Assembly: GCF_000775915.1 (NCBI RefSeq)
Contig: NZ_BBLT01000002.1
Span: forward strand, 310,001 to 374,000
Source of the DNA: Sporocytophaga myxococcoides
GTDB taxonomy: Bacteria > Bacteroidota > Bacteroidia > Cytophagales > Cytophagaceae
Direction: 5' to 3'
DNA length: 64,000 nucleotides
Shown in pieces: positions 35,230-44,937 of this stretch. Below the pieces are notes generated by a model. That model was not told the origin of the DNA. It saw only the letters and a list, made by a program, of their open reading frames with translations, and made no database searches. A program made the translations under genes and the position numbers. Numbering within the stretch: the stretch's first letter is position 1; every line of letters starts with the position of its first letter.

Positions 35230-37854
35230 ATGAAAAAAATCTACATCTTACTAGTAATTTTTATTGCTTTTGGAGCAAAGGCTCAGGAAAATACCTGGGC
35301 AAACTTTCCGATTAATGGAGTCGCTCATCCTTTTAAGTCACTTTCTCAAACTGCGCCCCCCCAAACTGATATTTATGGAAATATCTGGATCCTGGAAATT
35401 GATGCTTTACTCAAGATTAAAGGTACAGATACTGCACGATATACCAATTTCCCGAATATTCCTAACTCAAGTATAAATGCAATCTCCCTTACAATCTCCG
35501 GTGATAAAGTTGCTTTCAGCTATTATGGGTATAGAGACGAGGGCGGAATAACCAAATTCACAAGTTACCTGGGATTTTATGATGGGACTGATTTGGGATT
35601 TTATTCTGAAGTCTATTTCGGAGGAGATTCAGTTTCCTCATTGCCATTTATTCAGATCAGGCAAACGAATAAGTATATCTGGATTGTCAAAGGTGATAAG
35701 CTGATTCAGTTTGATAAAACAAATAACTATAAAATTTATCCAAACAATGAGAGCCAGCTTCCAAAGCCTTTAGTGGGGCCAACTTTGCTGCAAAACAATC
35801 CCGGTAGTGTGATTTTAACAGACAAAGGAGAATTTTATGTTTTTGAAGATACTAAGAACGATTGGGAAAAGCTTTTGCCAGCAGATTCTCCAATGGGGAC
35901 ATTACAGCCATCATGCGGGATTCTGTATTTAGCAGGGAAGAATAAAGTATACACTTATTTTAATAATACCCTTCAGTCATTTGATGCCCCGATAACTTCT
36001 CTTGGTGGGCCATATGGAGTCAGCATTACAGAATTTAAACCTGGTGTTTTTAGTTTTAGTTATTCAAAAGGATTTGTGTTGGTAAGCAACGGAAAAGTAT
36101 TTGTCAGATTTTTTGCAGACTTTACAGAGAATAATGAAGTTTATCGGGCAAGATTTGATGGAAGAAGTCCCCTTTCTAATGCCTTTCTTGACAATGGGAC
36201 CTTGATACTGAGATATACATCTGAAACGTCGTCACGCGAATCGATTTACTTTTCCCTGTTTGATGATGAACTGAAGTTTGAAGAAAAGAGAAGTTATAAT
36301 CATTTCTCTTTCTTATACAAGAAATCAAATGGCGAAAATCTTTTTCATTTCATAGAGTTTGACCAGACAGAGTCGGTACCTCTTAGCCTTGTCGTAATTA
36401 ATAATAATGATACAACCCGTATTCCATTGCCCAAACCACTCCAACGGTTGGACGGAATTGCTGGAGATAGTAACTTTATCTGGCTTAAACATACTGCATT
36501 CGGGGAAGATTCTCTATCTGCCATCTGGAGAATGAGAAGAGATCAGAATATTATTAAAGGAATCATTTACTATGATATAAATAAGAATGGAATTCAGGAT
36601 CCTTATGAGTTTGGTGTTAGTAAATATCCTTTAACGATAAATCCTTCCGGTATCACAATTTTTCCGGATAGAAATGGTAACTTCTCTTTTGTTGGTTCAG
36701 TGGAGGAGGTGTATACCATGGAAATCCAAGGGACATTTGACTATATTTCTACAACATTACCTTATACTATGCAGAATTCGGGAGAAAATAAAATCGGTAT
36801 AACAGTAGCTAATCCTGAACCTGAGATCTGCACAAATTTCTTTACCCCTTGGCCTCGTTGTGAGACAATTGGCATGGGATCAATAAAGGTTGAGAATACA
36901 GGGCTAAAAGGGATAGAATTAATAAAGCTTACACTTATAGGAGATCCGCTTGCCCAAATCAATTCCCTTGATGCTGTATCTTCCAAAACTGATACCCTGA
37001 AATTTGAAATTTCTGAATTCTTACCACTTGATGCCATATTAATTCCTTTTGAAATTCATTTTCCAGGAGGAGATAAAGTTGGGGAAATACTGAATTTTAA
37101 ACTGATTGCAGATATTTACTCTAACGAATCAATTGTCAGCTCAACTTTTGACAATATAAGCACAATAGTGCGTTGCTCTTATGATCCTAACGACAAATCA
37201 GTGACTCCTGCAGGCATAGGAGAAGAGCACCTTACTCCGATGAACTCTGCCCTTAATTACCTGATCAGATTTGAAAATACAGGTAATGATACAGCATATA
37301 CTGTTATAGTTTATGATACACTTGATTTAAATTTAAATCTTTCAACATTTAATGTGTTAGGGTCTTCCCATCCTGTAATCACTGAAATATCTAAAGAAGG
37401 AGTAGTGGCGTTTCATTTTGAGAATATCATGCTTCCTGACAGCACCACCAATAAGGAAAAAGCTCAAGGATTTGTAAGGTTTTCAGTGGAACCTAAAAAG
37501 GATTTAAAGGAGGGAACTATCATTAAAAATAAAGCAGGAATTGTCTTTGATAAAAATGAGCCGATTTTAACAAACACGGTTTTTAATACCTTTGCCACGC
37601 CTGTAATAACTTCTTATAGGGATAAGACAGAGAAAGCAGGTTTCTTATATCCAAATCCCGCTAAGGATATGGTTTATATCCGGACAGATGAAAAAACAGA
37701 GGTTTTTGTTTATGACTTCACTGGGAAATTAATCTTGCAAAACAAGAATACCTCCATTAATACTGCAGGTTGGAATGAAGGACTTTACATATTCAAACTG
37801 GCAGATTCCAAAGGAAATATTCAAGGCGTTGAAAAAGTAATCATTACTAAATAG
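35230..37854 (+). CDS. Secreted T9SS protein with beta-propeller-like N-terminus and DUF11-type repeat domain
   Basis: An 874-residue exported protein of unknown activity. Signal peptide 1-18 (IAFGAKAQ). Residues 25-430 are beta-rich with Trp/Tyr-rich strands resembling a two-component-regulator-type propeller (WANFPINGV, DIYGNIWILE). Residues 440-500 form a SdrD B-like motif (GIIYYDINKNGIQDPYEFG). The 650-790 region is a DUF11-like domain with the phylum's common SYDPNDKSVTP motif. The last 75 residues (FLYPNPAKDMVYI onward) are a T9SS type A signal. Probably a surface or adhesive protein. Single gene with its own terminator. Confidence 0.82.
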   Translation: MKKIYILLVIFIAFGAKAQENTWANFPINGVAHPFKSLSQTAPPQTDIYGNIWILEIDALLKIKGTDTARYTNFPNIPNSSINAISLTISGDKVAFSYYGYRDEGGITKFTSYLGFYDGTDLGFYSEVYFGGDSVSSLPFIQIRQTNKYIWIVKGDKLIQFDKTNNYKIYPNNESQLPKPLVGPTLLQNNPGSVILTDKGEFYVFEDTKNDWEKLLPADSPMGTLQPSCGILYLAGKNKVYTYFNNTLQSFDAPITSLGGPYGVSITEFKPGVFSFSYSKGFVLVSNGKVFVRFFADFTENNEVYRARFDGRSPLSNAFLDNGTLILRYTSETSSRESIYFSLFDDELKFEEKRSYNHFSFLYKKSNGENLFHFIEFDQTESVPLSLVVINNNDTTRIPLPKPLQRLDGIAGDSNFIWLKHTAFGEDSLSAIWRMRRDQNIIKGIIYYDINKNGIQDPYEFGVSKYPLTINPSGITIFPDRNGNFSFVGSVEEVYTMEIQGTFDYISTTLPYTMQNSGENKIGITVANPEPEICTNFFTPWPRCETIGMGSIKVENTGLKGIELIKLTLIGDPLAQINSLDAVSSKTDTLKFEISEFLPLDAILIPFEIHFPGGDKVGEILNFKLIADIYSNESIVSSTFDNISTIVRCSYDPNDKSVTPAGIGEEHLTPMNSALNYLIRFENTGNDTAYTVIVYDTLDLNLNLSTFNVLGSSHPVITEISKEGVVAFHFENIMLPDSTTNKEKAQGFVRFSVEPKKDLKEGTIIKNKAGIVFDKNEPILTNTVFNTFATPVITSYRDKTEKAGFLYPNPAKDMVYIRTDEKTEVFVYDFTGKLILQNKNTSINTAGWNEGLYIFKLADSKGNIQGVEKVIITK

Positions 37855-37868
37855 TACTATTGTTTTTA

Positions 37869-37908
37869 TAGGAAGCCTCTGGATTGACCCTGGGCTTCCT
37901 ATTAATAT
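37869..37908 (+). terminator. Terminator of the T9SS protein gene
   Basis: TAGGAAGCC (37869-37877) pairs with GGCTTCCTA (37893-37901), followed by a T-rich stretch. Confidence 0.7.
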
Positions 37909-38230
37909 TTTTCATCCCCTGATTCTTTTAACCCTAGAATTATACTAAGTTATTTCCTATTTCCTTGTGTATGATTTCGTTAGTTATCTCGTAAAAAGAG
38001 AAGTAAAATAATTAACCTAATAATAGGAGCGGACTTTTAGGTTACTAACGAATAATTACTGCAGATAAACTGTAAATAGTATAAAAATCAGATTGTTGCA
38101 GAAGAGTACACATTAAACCCAAATCGTCAAAAATTTGTTTAAAACAGGAACAAGGTACTGTAAAATCTGAGGTAAAAAAACACCGGTAAATTCTGTTTGC
38201 TTAGTGATTACAATACTTTATATTTACTAA
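37909..38230. other. Intergenic region, no gene seen
   Basis: AT-rich sequence before cmk with no ORF, no RNA gene recognised and no complete promoter match; it must contain the cmk promoter. Confidence 0.5.
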
Positions 38231-38935
38231 ATGAAGAAAATTATCATAGCAATAGATGGGTACTCTGCTTGTGGTAAAAGCACTACGGCTAAGATAGTTG
38301 CTTCCAAATTAGGATATGCCTATATCGATACAGGTGCCATGTACAGAGCAACCACTTTGTATTTTCACGACCACTATATAAATATCACTGATCCGAAGGC
38401 AATTCATAAAGCGCTTGAAAATATCCAAATTACTTTTGTCTTTAATCCGAAAACCAACAGGAGTGAAACTTATCTGAATGGGTTAAATGTAGAAGATGAA
38501 ATTCGCAAAATGTATATTTCTGAAAATGTAAGTGAAGTAAGCGCTATTAAGGAAGTAAGAAAATACATGGTGGCACTTCAGCAGAAAATGGGAAAGAAGA
38601 AAGGGCTGGTCATGGATGGAAGAGATATCGGAACCGCCGTTTTCCCAACAGCAGAATTGAAAATTTTTATGCAGGCGGATATGAATGTTAGAGCATTTCG
38701 TCGTCAACAGGAGTTATTGGAAAAAAAGCAGGTGGTCGGAATTGAAGATATCATTGAAAATATAGCGAAAAGAGACCATCTTGATACGACCAGGGAAGAA
38801 GGCCCGTTAAAGAAAGCGGAAGAGGCCTATGTGCTGGATACCACTCACATGACTGTCGATGAACAGGTCGATTTTGTGATTAATCTTTCTGTGGGAAAAA
38901 TGATTGAAAGCCAAAATTCGATTATAATTAGTTAA
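38231..38935 (+). CDS. cmk: (d)CMP kinase
   Basis: P-loop kinase of 234 residues phosphorylating CMP and dCMP. IAIDGYSACGKSTTAK (residues 4-19) is the Walker A loop with a slightly unusual Tyr-Ser-Ala; YIDTGAMYRATTLY follows, and VMDGRDIGTAVFPTAELKIF is the central block. The Bacteroidota association cmk-ispH holds: ispH begins 10 bp after the stop. Length is typical. Confidence 0.95.
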   Translation: MKKIIIAIDGYSACGKSTTAKIVASKLGYAYIDTGAMYRATTLYFHDHYINITDPKAIHKALENIQITFVFNPKTNRSETYLNGLNVEDEIRKMYISENVSEVSAIKEVRKYMVALQQKMGKKKGLVMDGRDIGTAVFPTAELKIFMQADMNVRAFRRQQELLEKKQVVGIEDIIENIAKRDHLDTTREEGPLKKAEEAYVLDTTHMTVDEQVDFVINLSVGKMIESQNSIIIS

Positions 38936-38944
38936 ATTAAAAAC

Positions 38945-39841
38945 ATGAACGTTACGATAGATAAAAATTCAGGCTATTGTTTTGGAGTCGAGTTCGCCAT
39001 TCAGATGGCTGAAGATGAAATGGATCAGGGAGGAGAACTCTATTGCCTGGGAGATATCGTACATAATGCAATGGAGGTAGACCGCCTCACTAAAAAAGGG
39101 CTAAAAGTTATAAACCGGGAGCAGTTAAAAGAACTGCGCGACTGCAAAGTCCTTATCAGGGCTCACGGCGAACCTCCTGAGACTTACCAGCTTGCTCTTA
39201 ATAACAATATTGAATTGGTAGATGCTTCCTGTCCTGTTGTTTTAAAGCTTCAAAACAGGGTTAAGTCAGCATTTGATAAGATGGAGGAAGTGGATGGTCA
39301 GATTGTCATTTATGGTCAGGAGGGGCATGCTGAAGTGGTAGGACTAACCGGACAGACAAGAGATAAAGCTATAGTTGTTACCAAAGAAGAAGATCTTGAA
39401 AAGATAGATTTTAACCGTCCGGTAACATTGTTTAGCCAGACAACAAAAAGTACCAAGGGCTTTTACAGGATTTCTGCCCTTATTGAGGAAAAAATGAAGG
39501 AACAAAAGGGGGGCGAAGTAGTTAATTATGATTACAACGACAGCATTTGCCGTCAGGTATCAAATAGAGAACCTCAGTTACAGAAGTTTTCAAAGGAGCA
39601 TGATGTAATAGTGTTTGTCAGCGGGAAAAAAAGCTCCAACGGAAAAGCCTTATATTCCGTATGCAAAGCCGAAAACGAGAAAAGCTATTTTGTGGAAAAC
39701 GAACTTGAACTGGATCCCAACTGGTTTAAGGCAACCGATTCTGTCGGAATATGCGGAGCAACCTCGACTCCAATGTGGCTTATGGAAAATGTAGCCACCT
39801 ATATAAAAAATATATTCGCTGAGACAGGAACAGCTTCCTGA
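38945..39841 (+). CDS. ispH: 4-hydroxy-3-methylbut-2-enyl diphosphate reductase
   Basis: [4Fe-4S] enzyme of 298 residues, the last step of the MEP isoprenoid pathway. The three cluster cysteines are in NSGYCFGVEFA (Cys12), DASCPVVLKLQ and GICGATSTPMWL. The HGEPPET and YGQEGHAEV blocks supply active-site His residues. It is the shorter Bacteroidota form. Follows cmk and precedes a DUF502 gene by 4 bp, so probably one operon. Confidence 0.94.
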   Translation: MNVTIDKNSGYCFGVEFAIQMAEDEMDQGGELYCLGDIVHNAMEVDRLTKKGLKVINREQLKELRDCKVLIRAHGEPPETYQLALNNNIELVDASCPVVLKLQNRVKSAFDKMEEVDGQIVIYGQEGHAEVVGLTGQTRDKAIVVTKEEDLEKIDFNRPVTLFSQTTKSTKGFYRISALIEEKMKEQKGGEVVNYDYNDSICRQVSNREPQLQKFSKEHDVIVFVSGKKSSNGKALYSVCKAENEKSYFVENELELDPNWFKATDSVGICGATSTPMWLMENVATYIKNIFAETGTAS

Positions 39842-39845
39842 CCTT

Positions 39846-40409
39846 ATGAAAAAATTTCTGAGATATTTCCTTCAGGGGTTACTGTTTGTAATACCACTGT
39901 TTTTTACAGTATATGTGTTGGTAGTATTCATCCGCTGGGTAGATAACTTTGTTCCCTCTTTGTTTGAGACAGAGCTCTTTCCAGGATTGGGAATAGTTAT
40001 CGTTGTTACCGTTGTAACGATCATAGGTTATCTCGGCTCTACACTAATTGCCAAGCCGGCATTCACTGTTTTTGAAAACTTTTTGTATAAACTTCCACTT
40101 ATAAATCTCATCTATTCATCTACCAAAGATGTAGTGGGAGCATTTGTGGGAGATAAGAAAAAGTTTAGCCAGCCGGTAATGGTGAAGGTGAACAAGGATT
40201 TTGATTTTTACAGATTAGGCTTCATCACACAAACAGATCTTAATGTGATTAATCTGCCTGACAAAGTAGCGGTATATTTTCCACACTCCTATAATATCTC
40301 CGGTAATCTTTATATAGTTCCCAAAGAACGCATTACCATCATTCAGGCGCCAAGCTCGGAAGTGATGAAGTTTGTGGTGTCAGGTGGGGTTTCGGGGTTT
40401 CATCATTAG
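39846..40409 (+). CDS. DUF502 family membrane protein
   Basis: A 187-residue protein with two transmembrane helices (about 5-28 and 48-72) and a soluble C-terminal part. FLYKLPLINLIYSSTKDVVGA is the conserved DUF502 block, here within residues 80-100, and the family's VAVYFPHSYNISGNLYIVP-like segment follows. Function of the family is not established in bacteria. It sits 4 bp after ispH, likely cotranscribed. Confidence 0.85.
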   Translation: MKKFLRYFLQGLLFVIPLFFTVYVLVVFIRWVDNFVPSLFETELFPGLGIVIVVTVVTIIGYLGSTLIAKPAFTVFENFLYKLPLINLIYSSTKDVVGAFVGDKKKFSQPVMVKVNKDFDFYRLGFITQTDLNVINLPDKVAVYFPHSYNISGNLYIVPKERITIIQAPSSEVMKFVVSGGVSGFHH

Positions 40410-40668
40410 AGGGAAAAATAAGACCACCTTCTATATATCCTAAACAACGCTTTATTGAGCAATTCGAATGGTCCTTATAGACCTCTATGATATCCAATAA
40501 CAGCCTTTTTATTTTATGTTTTAAATCTATAGATGGAGGCAGTTTTAATGTAATTATGCTCTTACTGTTTCTTTTATTTCAGGGCAAATCAGTCGGACTG
40601 TGTTGGCCATAGAGTTAGTTTTTGTTGTTTTTGGTCTTATTATCTTGAAAGGGATTAAGATATACCCC

Positions 40669-42030
40669 CTATGACGTCCGTCCATCTTTCCTAAACTCCT
40701 TCCTTATCCCATTGATCAGATCTTCTGAAGTGATCAGATTTGAATTTCTATTCAAGGCCATTAAAGCACAATAGCGGACTACATTTATGATTGCGCCACC
40801 GGCAAGCTCATATTCATTAGCTATTTTTCTAAGATCTATTTTTTCGCTTAATTCAAACTTATCTGTAAAAGCATTTTCCCAAAGCTTCAGTCTTAAATCG
40901 GGGCTTGGCATAGGGAAATATATCATAGACTGAAAACGCCTCGAAAATGCATCGTCTATGTTTGATTTAAGGTTGGTGGCCAGAATTACTACTCCCGGAA
41001 AGTCCTCTATTCTTTGCAAAAGATAAGAAACTTCCTGATTCGCATATCTGTCCTTTGCATCCTTCGTCTGAGTTCTCTTGCCGAACAATGCATCGGCTTC
41101 ATCAAAGAATAATATCCAGTTCTTATTTTCAGCAAGGTCAAAGATATTTGCAAGATTCTTTTCTGTTTCACCAATGTACTTGGAAACGACCATTGACAAG
41201 TCAATCCTGTATACATCCAGTTTATTGGTTTTGCCTATTAAAGATGCAGTAAGTGTTTTCCCCGTTCCCGGAGGTCCGTAGAATAAGGTTCTGTAACCTC
41301 TTTTAATAGTTTTTCCAAGACCATAGTTCAGCAATAAATTATCCCCATGTCTGATCCATACTGTTATCTCATTGATTTCCTCAAGAACTTCTGGAGCAAT
41401 GATGAGATCATCCCAACTCATTCCCGTCTTTAAAAGCGTGGCAGGAAAGGAACTGTTAAAGTTTGGTTTATACCCTTCTCCTGAAAGGATAAATGAAAGT
41501 TGCTCCTGAGTAATTTTGACTTCTGTATCTAAAAAGGAATCTTCAGATTCAGGTATGAAGCTGATGATATTATCAAATCTCACTCTTGAAGAGGGTTTGA
41601 ATATATCAATAGCTTTTAATCTCTGATATAATTCATTTCCGGCAATTAGAAAAATGTATGTCTCAGCTGTAGGAAGAAATTTGTTAGCCGGACTGATTTT
41701 TCCACCGAATTCGGTAAATATTCTTCCGTCAGAATTTTTAGTGAAAAAAGCATCCAAGATATTAGGCTTTAGATGTGGAGCCAATGCCAGAAGTACAAGT
41801 ACGCGTTCACTAAAATTTAAATTAAAATGCTTTATAAAATGTACGTAAAAGGAAGTTCTCTCCTCCAGTTCGGGAGGTTCGGGAAAGCAGGTTTCTGCTC
41901 CGGACTCTCCTATGTGCCTGCGAACCCTATATTCTATAAAATATTTAAACCACATTAATTCCTTTTCAAGAACGTCACAATTCAATACCATCTGTGGTTT
42001 GCTTTTTCCCGCAATGCTTGGAATATTCAT
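40669..42030 (-). CDS. AAA+ ATPase of the contractile-injection-system type
   Basis: A 453-residue protein. The N-terminal half (about 25-215) carries the blocks LALAPHLKPNILDAFFTKN and FTEFGGKI, seen in the AAA+ ATPases encoded with extracellular contractile injection systems (Afp15/Pvc15-like). The C-terminal AAA+ domain has Walker A GPPGTGKT (252-259), SKYIGETEKNL, Walker B ILFFDEADALFGKR (306-319), sensor-1 VILATNLKSNID and arginine fingers in FSRRFQ. No baffle, sheath or tube genes are near it, so it is an orphan in this window. Transcribed alone on the minus strand. Confidence 0.82.
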   Translation of the reverse strand: MNIPSIAGKSKPQMVLNCDVLEKELMWFKYFIEYRVRRHIGESGAETCFPEPPELEERTSFYVHFIKHFNLNFSERVLVLLALAPHLKPNILDAFFTKNSDGRIFTEFGGKISPANKFLPTAETYIFLIAGNELYQRLKAIDIFKPSSRVRFDNIISFIPESEDSFLDTEVKITQEQLSFILSGEGYKPNFNSSFPATLLKTGMSWDDLIIAPEVLEEINEITVWIRHGDNLLLNYGLGKTIKRGYRTLFYGPPGTGKTLTASLIGKTNKLDVYRIDLSMVVSKYIGETEKNLANIFDLAENKNWILFFDEADALFGKRTQTKDAKDRYANQEVSYLLQRIEDFPGVVILATNLKSNIDDAFSRRFQSMIYFPMPSPDLRLKLWENAFTDKFELSEKIDLRKIANEYELAGGAIINVVRYCALMALNRNSNLITSEDLINGIRKEFRKDGRTS

Positions 42031-42372
42031 AAAAAGTGTGTTAAAAATTAGCTATACGCTGAACACAATAAATTTAATTAAAATAATATTAAGAAAACTA
42101 CTCATAGCGGAAAATACATTTCGAAAAGGATAATACAATTAATTTCATCTGAATATTTATAACTCCTCATGATGACCTTTTAACTGCACTGGTTGAAGCA
42201 AAGGAGAACTTCCCATTCATGGGAATATTTAGTATAAAAAATCGTCTTGAAAAAAGTTAAGGACTTAAAAGGAGATAATATTAATTGAATTTATAGTGAG
42301 AGCAACACAAATAAAAAAACTAAATAATAAGAAATGCCTGATGAAGTGAGATTCACCAGGCTACTCTAAAAT
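42031..42372. other. Intergenic region, no gene seen
   Basis: AT-rich 342-bp spacer upstream of the AAA+ gene and downstream of the acidic-tail gene. A short inverted repeat GCCTGATGAAG/TTCACCAGGC near 42335-42363 may end the acidic-tail gene. Confidence 0.45.
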
Positions 42373-42912
42373 TTAATATTTCTTTTCATTGCCTTCTTCA
42401 TCTTCGAAATCTTCATCATCAAAGTCTTCCTCTTCAAAATCATCGTCTTCAAAATCATCATCATCGTCTTCCTCCGTTTCTGCAATCTCAAGTTCCTCAA
42501 GACAAGCGGCGATTGTTTCTGCTTCAGAGTCCAGGTAAAAAACCACAGAAGGGTTTTCTTGGTCTTCACTCACATCCAACAAAAGGAGGCCTGCATGATC
42601 CATTTCTGCATAACTGTCTATGTTGCTAGAAAGGCCCAGGATTCCAAATGGAATCCATTGTTTATTTTCCACTTTTTCAATACAGTCTTCATCCAGGTAA
42701 AAGTCATAGATATCCATAAGATCGCTTCTATTGTGTTCTAAAAAAACACTCCTTTCAGATTCGATCATTCCGCTAGTCTTTGAAATAATTTTATCATGTT
42801 CTTTTTCTAACATGGACCAGTCGAATACATGCAGGGTTTCATCTTCATCATTGATGATCACTGTTAAAGGCTTTCCCATAAAGGGCTTTAATAACTTTTG
42901 TATAGTATTCAT
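42373..42912 (-). CDS. Hypothetical protein with SUKH-like core and very acidic C-terminal tail
   Basis: A 179-residue soluble protein. Residues 40-140 vaguely resemble the SUKH/SMI1-KNR4 fold (DIYDFYLDEDCIEKVE, WIPFGILGLSSNID, then GLLLLDVSED), which includes immunity proteins; this is tentative. The last 35 residues are almost only Asp and Glu with a few Phe and end in NEKKY. The acidic tail may be a nucleic-acid mimic or interaction arm (inference). No partner gene is adjacent. Confidence 0.6.
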   Translation of the reverse strand: MNTIQKLLKPFMGKPLTVIINDEDETLHVFDWSMLEKEHDKIISKTSGMIESERSVFLEHNRSDLMDIYDFYLDEDCIEKVENKQWIPFGILGLSSNIDSYAEMDHAGLLLLDVSEDQENPSVVFYLDSEAETIAACLEELEIAETEEDDDDDFEDDDFEEEDFDDEDFEDEEGNEKKY

Positions 42913-43143
42913 TTCTTCTGTCTGGTACTTTTTTAAGCGTAATGATAAGAAATATTTTACAATCAGAAATTTTTTTAAAGAGAGTTTTACATCCTGAAAT
43001 TCTAAATTTTTTGGTTTGAATTATTGTTAAACCTTTGTTTTGATCTTCCTATTTAATTTGACCTTTTTCTCAATTTTGAATTACCTGAATAATTATTTAT
43101 CAGTTTTTGGAATTAAATTCACATAACTTTTAACAAAAAAATC

Positions 43144-43608
43144 ATGACTGAATTACTGGAAACATACGTATCCTCTCCGGATAGAGAAGTACTAAATATC
43201 AGAATCGTGAAAGCATCCAGGGAGCAGGTCTTTAAAGCCTGGTCCAAACCTGATTATCTGAAGAAGTGGTGGGGGCCTCATGGTTTTACCAATACTTTTA
43301 ATGAATTTAATTTCCATCCAGGAGGGAAGTGGTCATTCGTTATGCATGGTCCGGATAATAAAAACTATCCTAATGAAAGTGTTTTTGTAAAAGTTGTGGA
43401 GCCAGAGTTGGTCATATTAAATCATATTTCCCAACCAAAATTTCAGATACAATCAACCTTTGAGGAGATTTCTGTAAATGAAACAAAATTATACTTCAGG
43501 ATGATCTTTAAGACTCCGGAAGAATGCAATAAGCTGAAAGGGTTTGTTAGTGATAAGAATGAAGAGAATCTGGACAGGCTGGAAACAGTGCTGAAAGAGA
43601 TGCAATAA
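43144..43608 (+). CDS. SRPBCC/AHSA1-family protein
   Basis: A 154-residue START-like protein: RIVKASREQVFKAWSKPDYL and KWWGPHGFTNT are the AHSA1 signature start, and GKWSFVMHGPDNKNYPNE the core. Members bind hydrophobic ligands or act as Hsp90-activator-like proteins; the substrate is unknown. The 230-bp region before it is AT-rich and likely regulatory. A small hypothetical membrane protein follows 27 bp later. Confidence 0.88.
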   Translation: MTELLETYVSSPDREVLNIRIVKASREQVFKAWSKPDYLKKWWGPHGFTNTFNEFNFHPGGKWSFVMHGPDNKNYPNESVFVKVVEPELVILNHISQPKFQIQSTFEEISVNETKLYFRMIFKTPEECNKLKGFVSDKNEENLDRLETVLKEMQ

Positions 43609-43635
43609 CTTTGTTATTTATTTATTCTTTTATCA

Positions 43636-44088
43636 ATGATTACAGACAATAAAATCGACGGACTGCCTGCTGTTACTAAAGTTTTGTCAGTTATTACCAT
43701 GCTTATAGGAGTAGTTTTTGCAATGGCTCCTGGTTTTCTTTTTAAGATTATAGGTGGTATTTTATTTCTGTTCACCATTGCAGCAGTTACAGCACAGGAA
43801 AAGATGAGCGTGGATTTTGAGAATAGAAAATATCGTCACTATTATAAAGTTTTGGGAATGAATTTCGGAAAATGGAGGTCATTAAAAAACTTGAGTCTAA
43901 TTACCATAACTCTTAACAAAAGTTTGTATAGGGAAGTGAATTATGCATTGTTTCAATCCCCAGCATTAAAAGTCCCAATGTTTTCTTTTTTAGAGACTAA
44001 TGTCAATATAAATCTTAAGCTCGATAACAGCCGCCTTGAAATCGCAAAAGGGAAATATGTCAAGATGAAGCAATTAGCAATTGATTGA
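43636..44088 (+). CDS. Hypothetical membrane protein
   Basis: A 150-residue protein with one hairpin-like pair of transmembrane segments at about 14-55 (VLSVITMLIGVVFAMAPG and FKIIGGILFLFTIAAVTA) and a soluble Lys-rich remainder. I recognise no family. It follows the AHSA1 gene on the same strand. Confidence 0.6.
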   Translation: MITDNKIDGLPAVTKVLSVITMLIGVVFAMAPGFLFKIIGGILFLFTIAAVTAQEKMSVDFENRKYRHYYKVLGMNFGKWRSLKNLSLITITLNKSLYREVNYALFQSPALKVPMFSFLETNVNINLKLDNSRLEIAKGKYVKMKQLAID

Positions 44089-44336
44089 GGTAAGTATAGC
44101 AAGACGGATGTATTTGACTCCACTCATGAGAAAAAAGAAATTATAAAGTTCAAATCATGAGTTAGTATAAAGCGTATATAGTCTACTGATATTTTTTGTT
44201 TTAAAGGTTATATTATTTCAATTTAAGTTAAATCAAATCATAACTATATATGGGCTGGAAAGCGTCTGCCATCATTATTAATTCCAATAAAGACACAGAC
44301 TATAAATCTTTATTGTCGGCTTGAGGGTTCTCTGAT

Positions 44337-44912
44337 TTGTCAAAGATTAAAGATCGGGCTGTTGAAGAAGTAATAAATCCTGTTGACAACGAGGTGCATA
44401 TTGGCAGATATAAAAACAATCTTATCATATGTGCTCCTGATATGCCCTTAACCTTTTTTGATGATGAGGCAGGGCATGCAGAAAAGGAGTTGATTCATAA
44501 GTTTCCCGGTGCAGAAATATGTTCTATTGTATTACATAGCGTTGTAAACCTTTGGGGGTATGCTGTTATCAAAGACGGAAAAAGAATACGTGCCAGAGCA
44601 GGAAGTTCAGACGACGGGACTTTCCTTGAGTCGGGCGAGCCATTGAAAGCGGAACTTGATTTATTGGCCAAATCACAAATTAATGATGAAGGGAAAAGAG
44701 TATATCTTTTTGAAGATTTTCCTGATGAACCCATGTCTGAAGATCAGGTAGGAGAGAATTTTGTATTTGAAGTAGCCGGAAGATATTTGGGAGAACCGCT
44801 TGATAGTTGTGATGATTTTTTATTTAATACCAGGCTGACAGGTTATAGATACTCTAAGGTTATAAATCCATCTTTCGAAAAAGCAGGCAAGCCATGGTGG
44901 AAGTTCTGGTAG
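44337..44912 (+). CDS. Hypothetical protein
   Basis: A 191-residue soluble protein of unrecognised family. The start is TTG at 44337, after an in-frame stop at 44322-44324; no ATG lies close, which lowers confidence in the exact N-terminus. The C-terminus KAGKPWWKFW is aromatic and typical of small cytoplasmic Bacteroidota proteins. A YdeI-like gene follows 25 bp later. Confidence 0.6.
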   Translation: MSKIKDRAVEEVINPVDNEVHIGRYKNNLIICAPDMPLTFFDDEAGHAEKELIHKFPGAEICSIVLHSVVNLWGYAVIKDGKRIRARAGSSDDGTFLESGEPLKAELDLLAKSQINDEGKRVYLFEDFPDEPMSEDQVGENFVFEVAGRYLGEPLDSCDDFLFNTRLTGYRYSKVINPSFEKAGKPWWKFW

Positions 44913-44937
44913 ATATGTTGTCCCTTAAAATCTTCTG

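Noticed and set aside
41055-41281. Plus-strand ORFs across the AAA+ gene
   Set aside because: They lie opposite the Walker motifs of the real gene and encode nothing recognisable.
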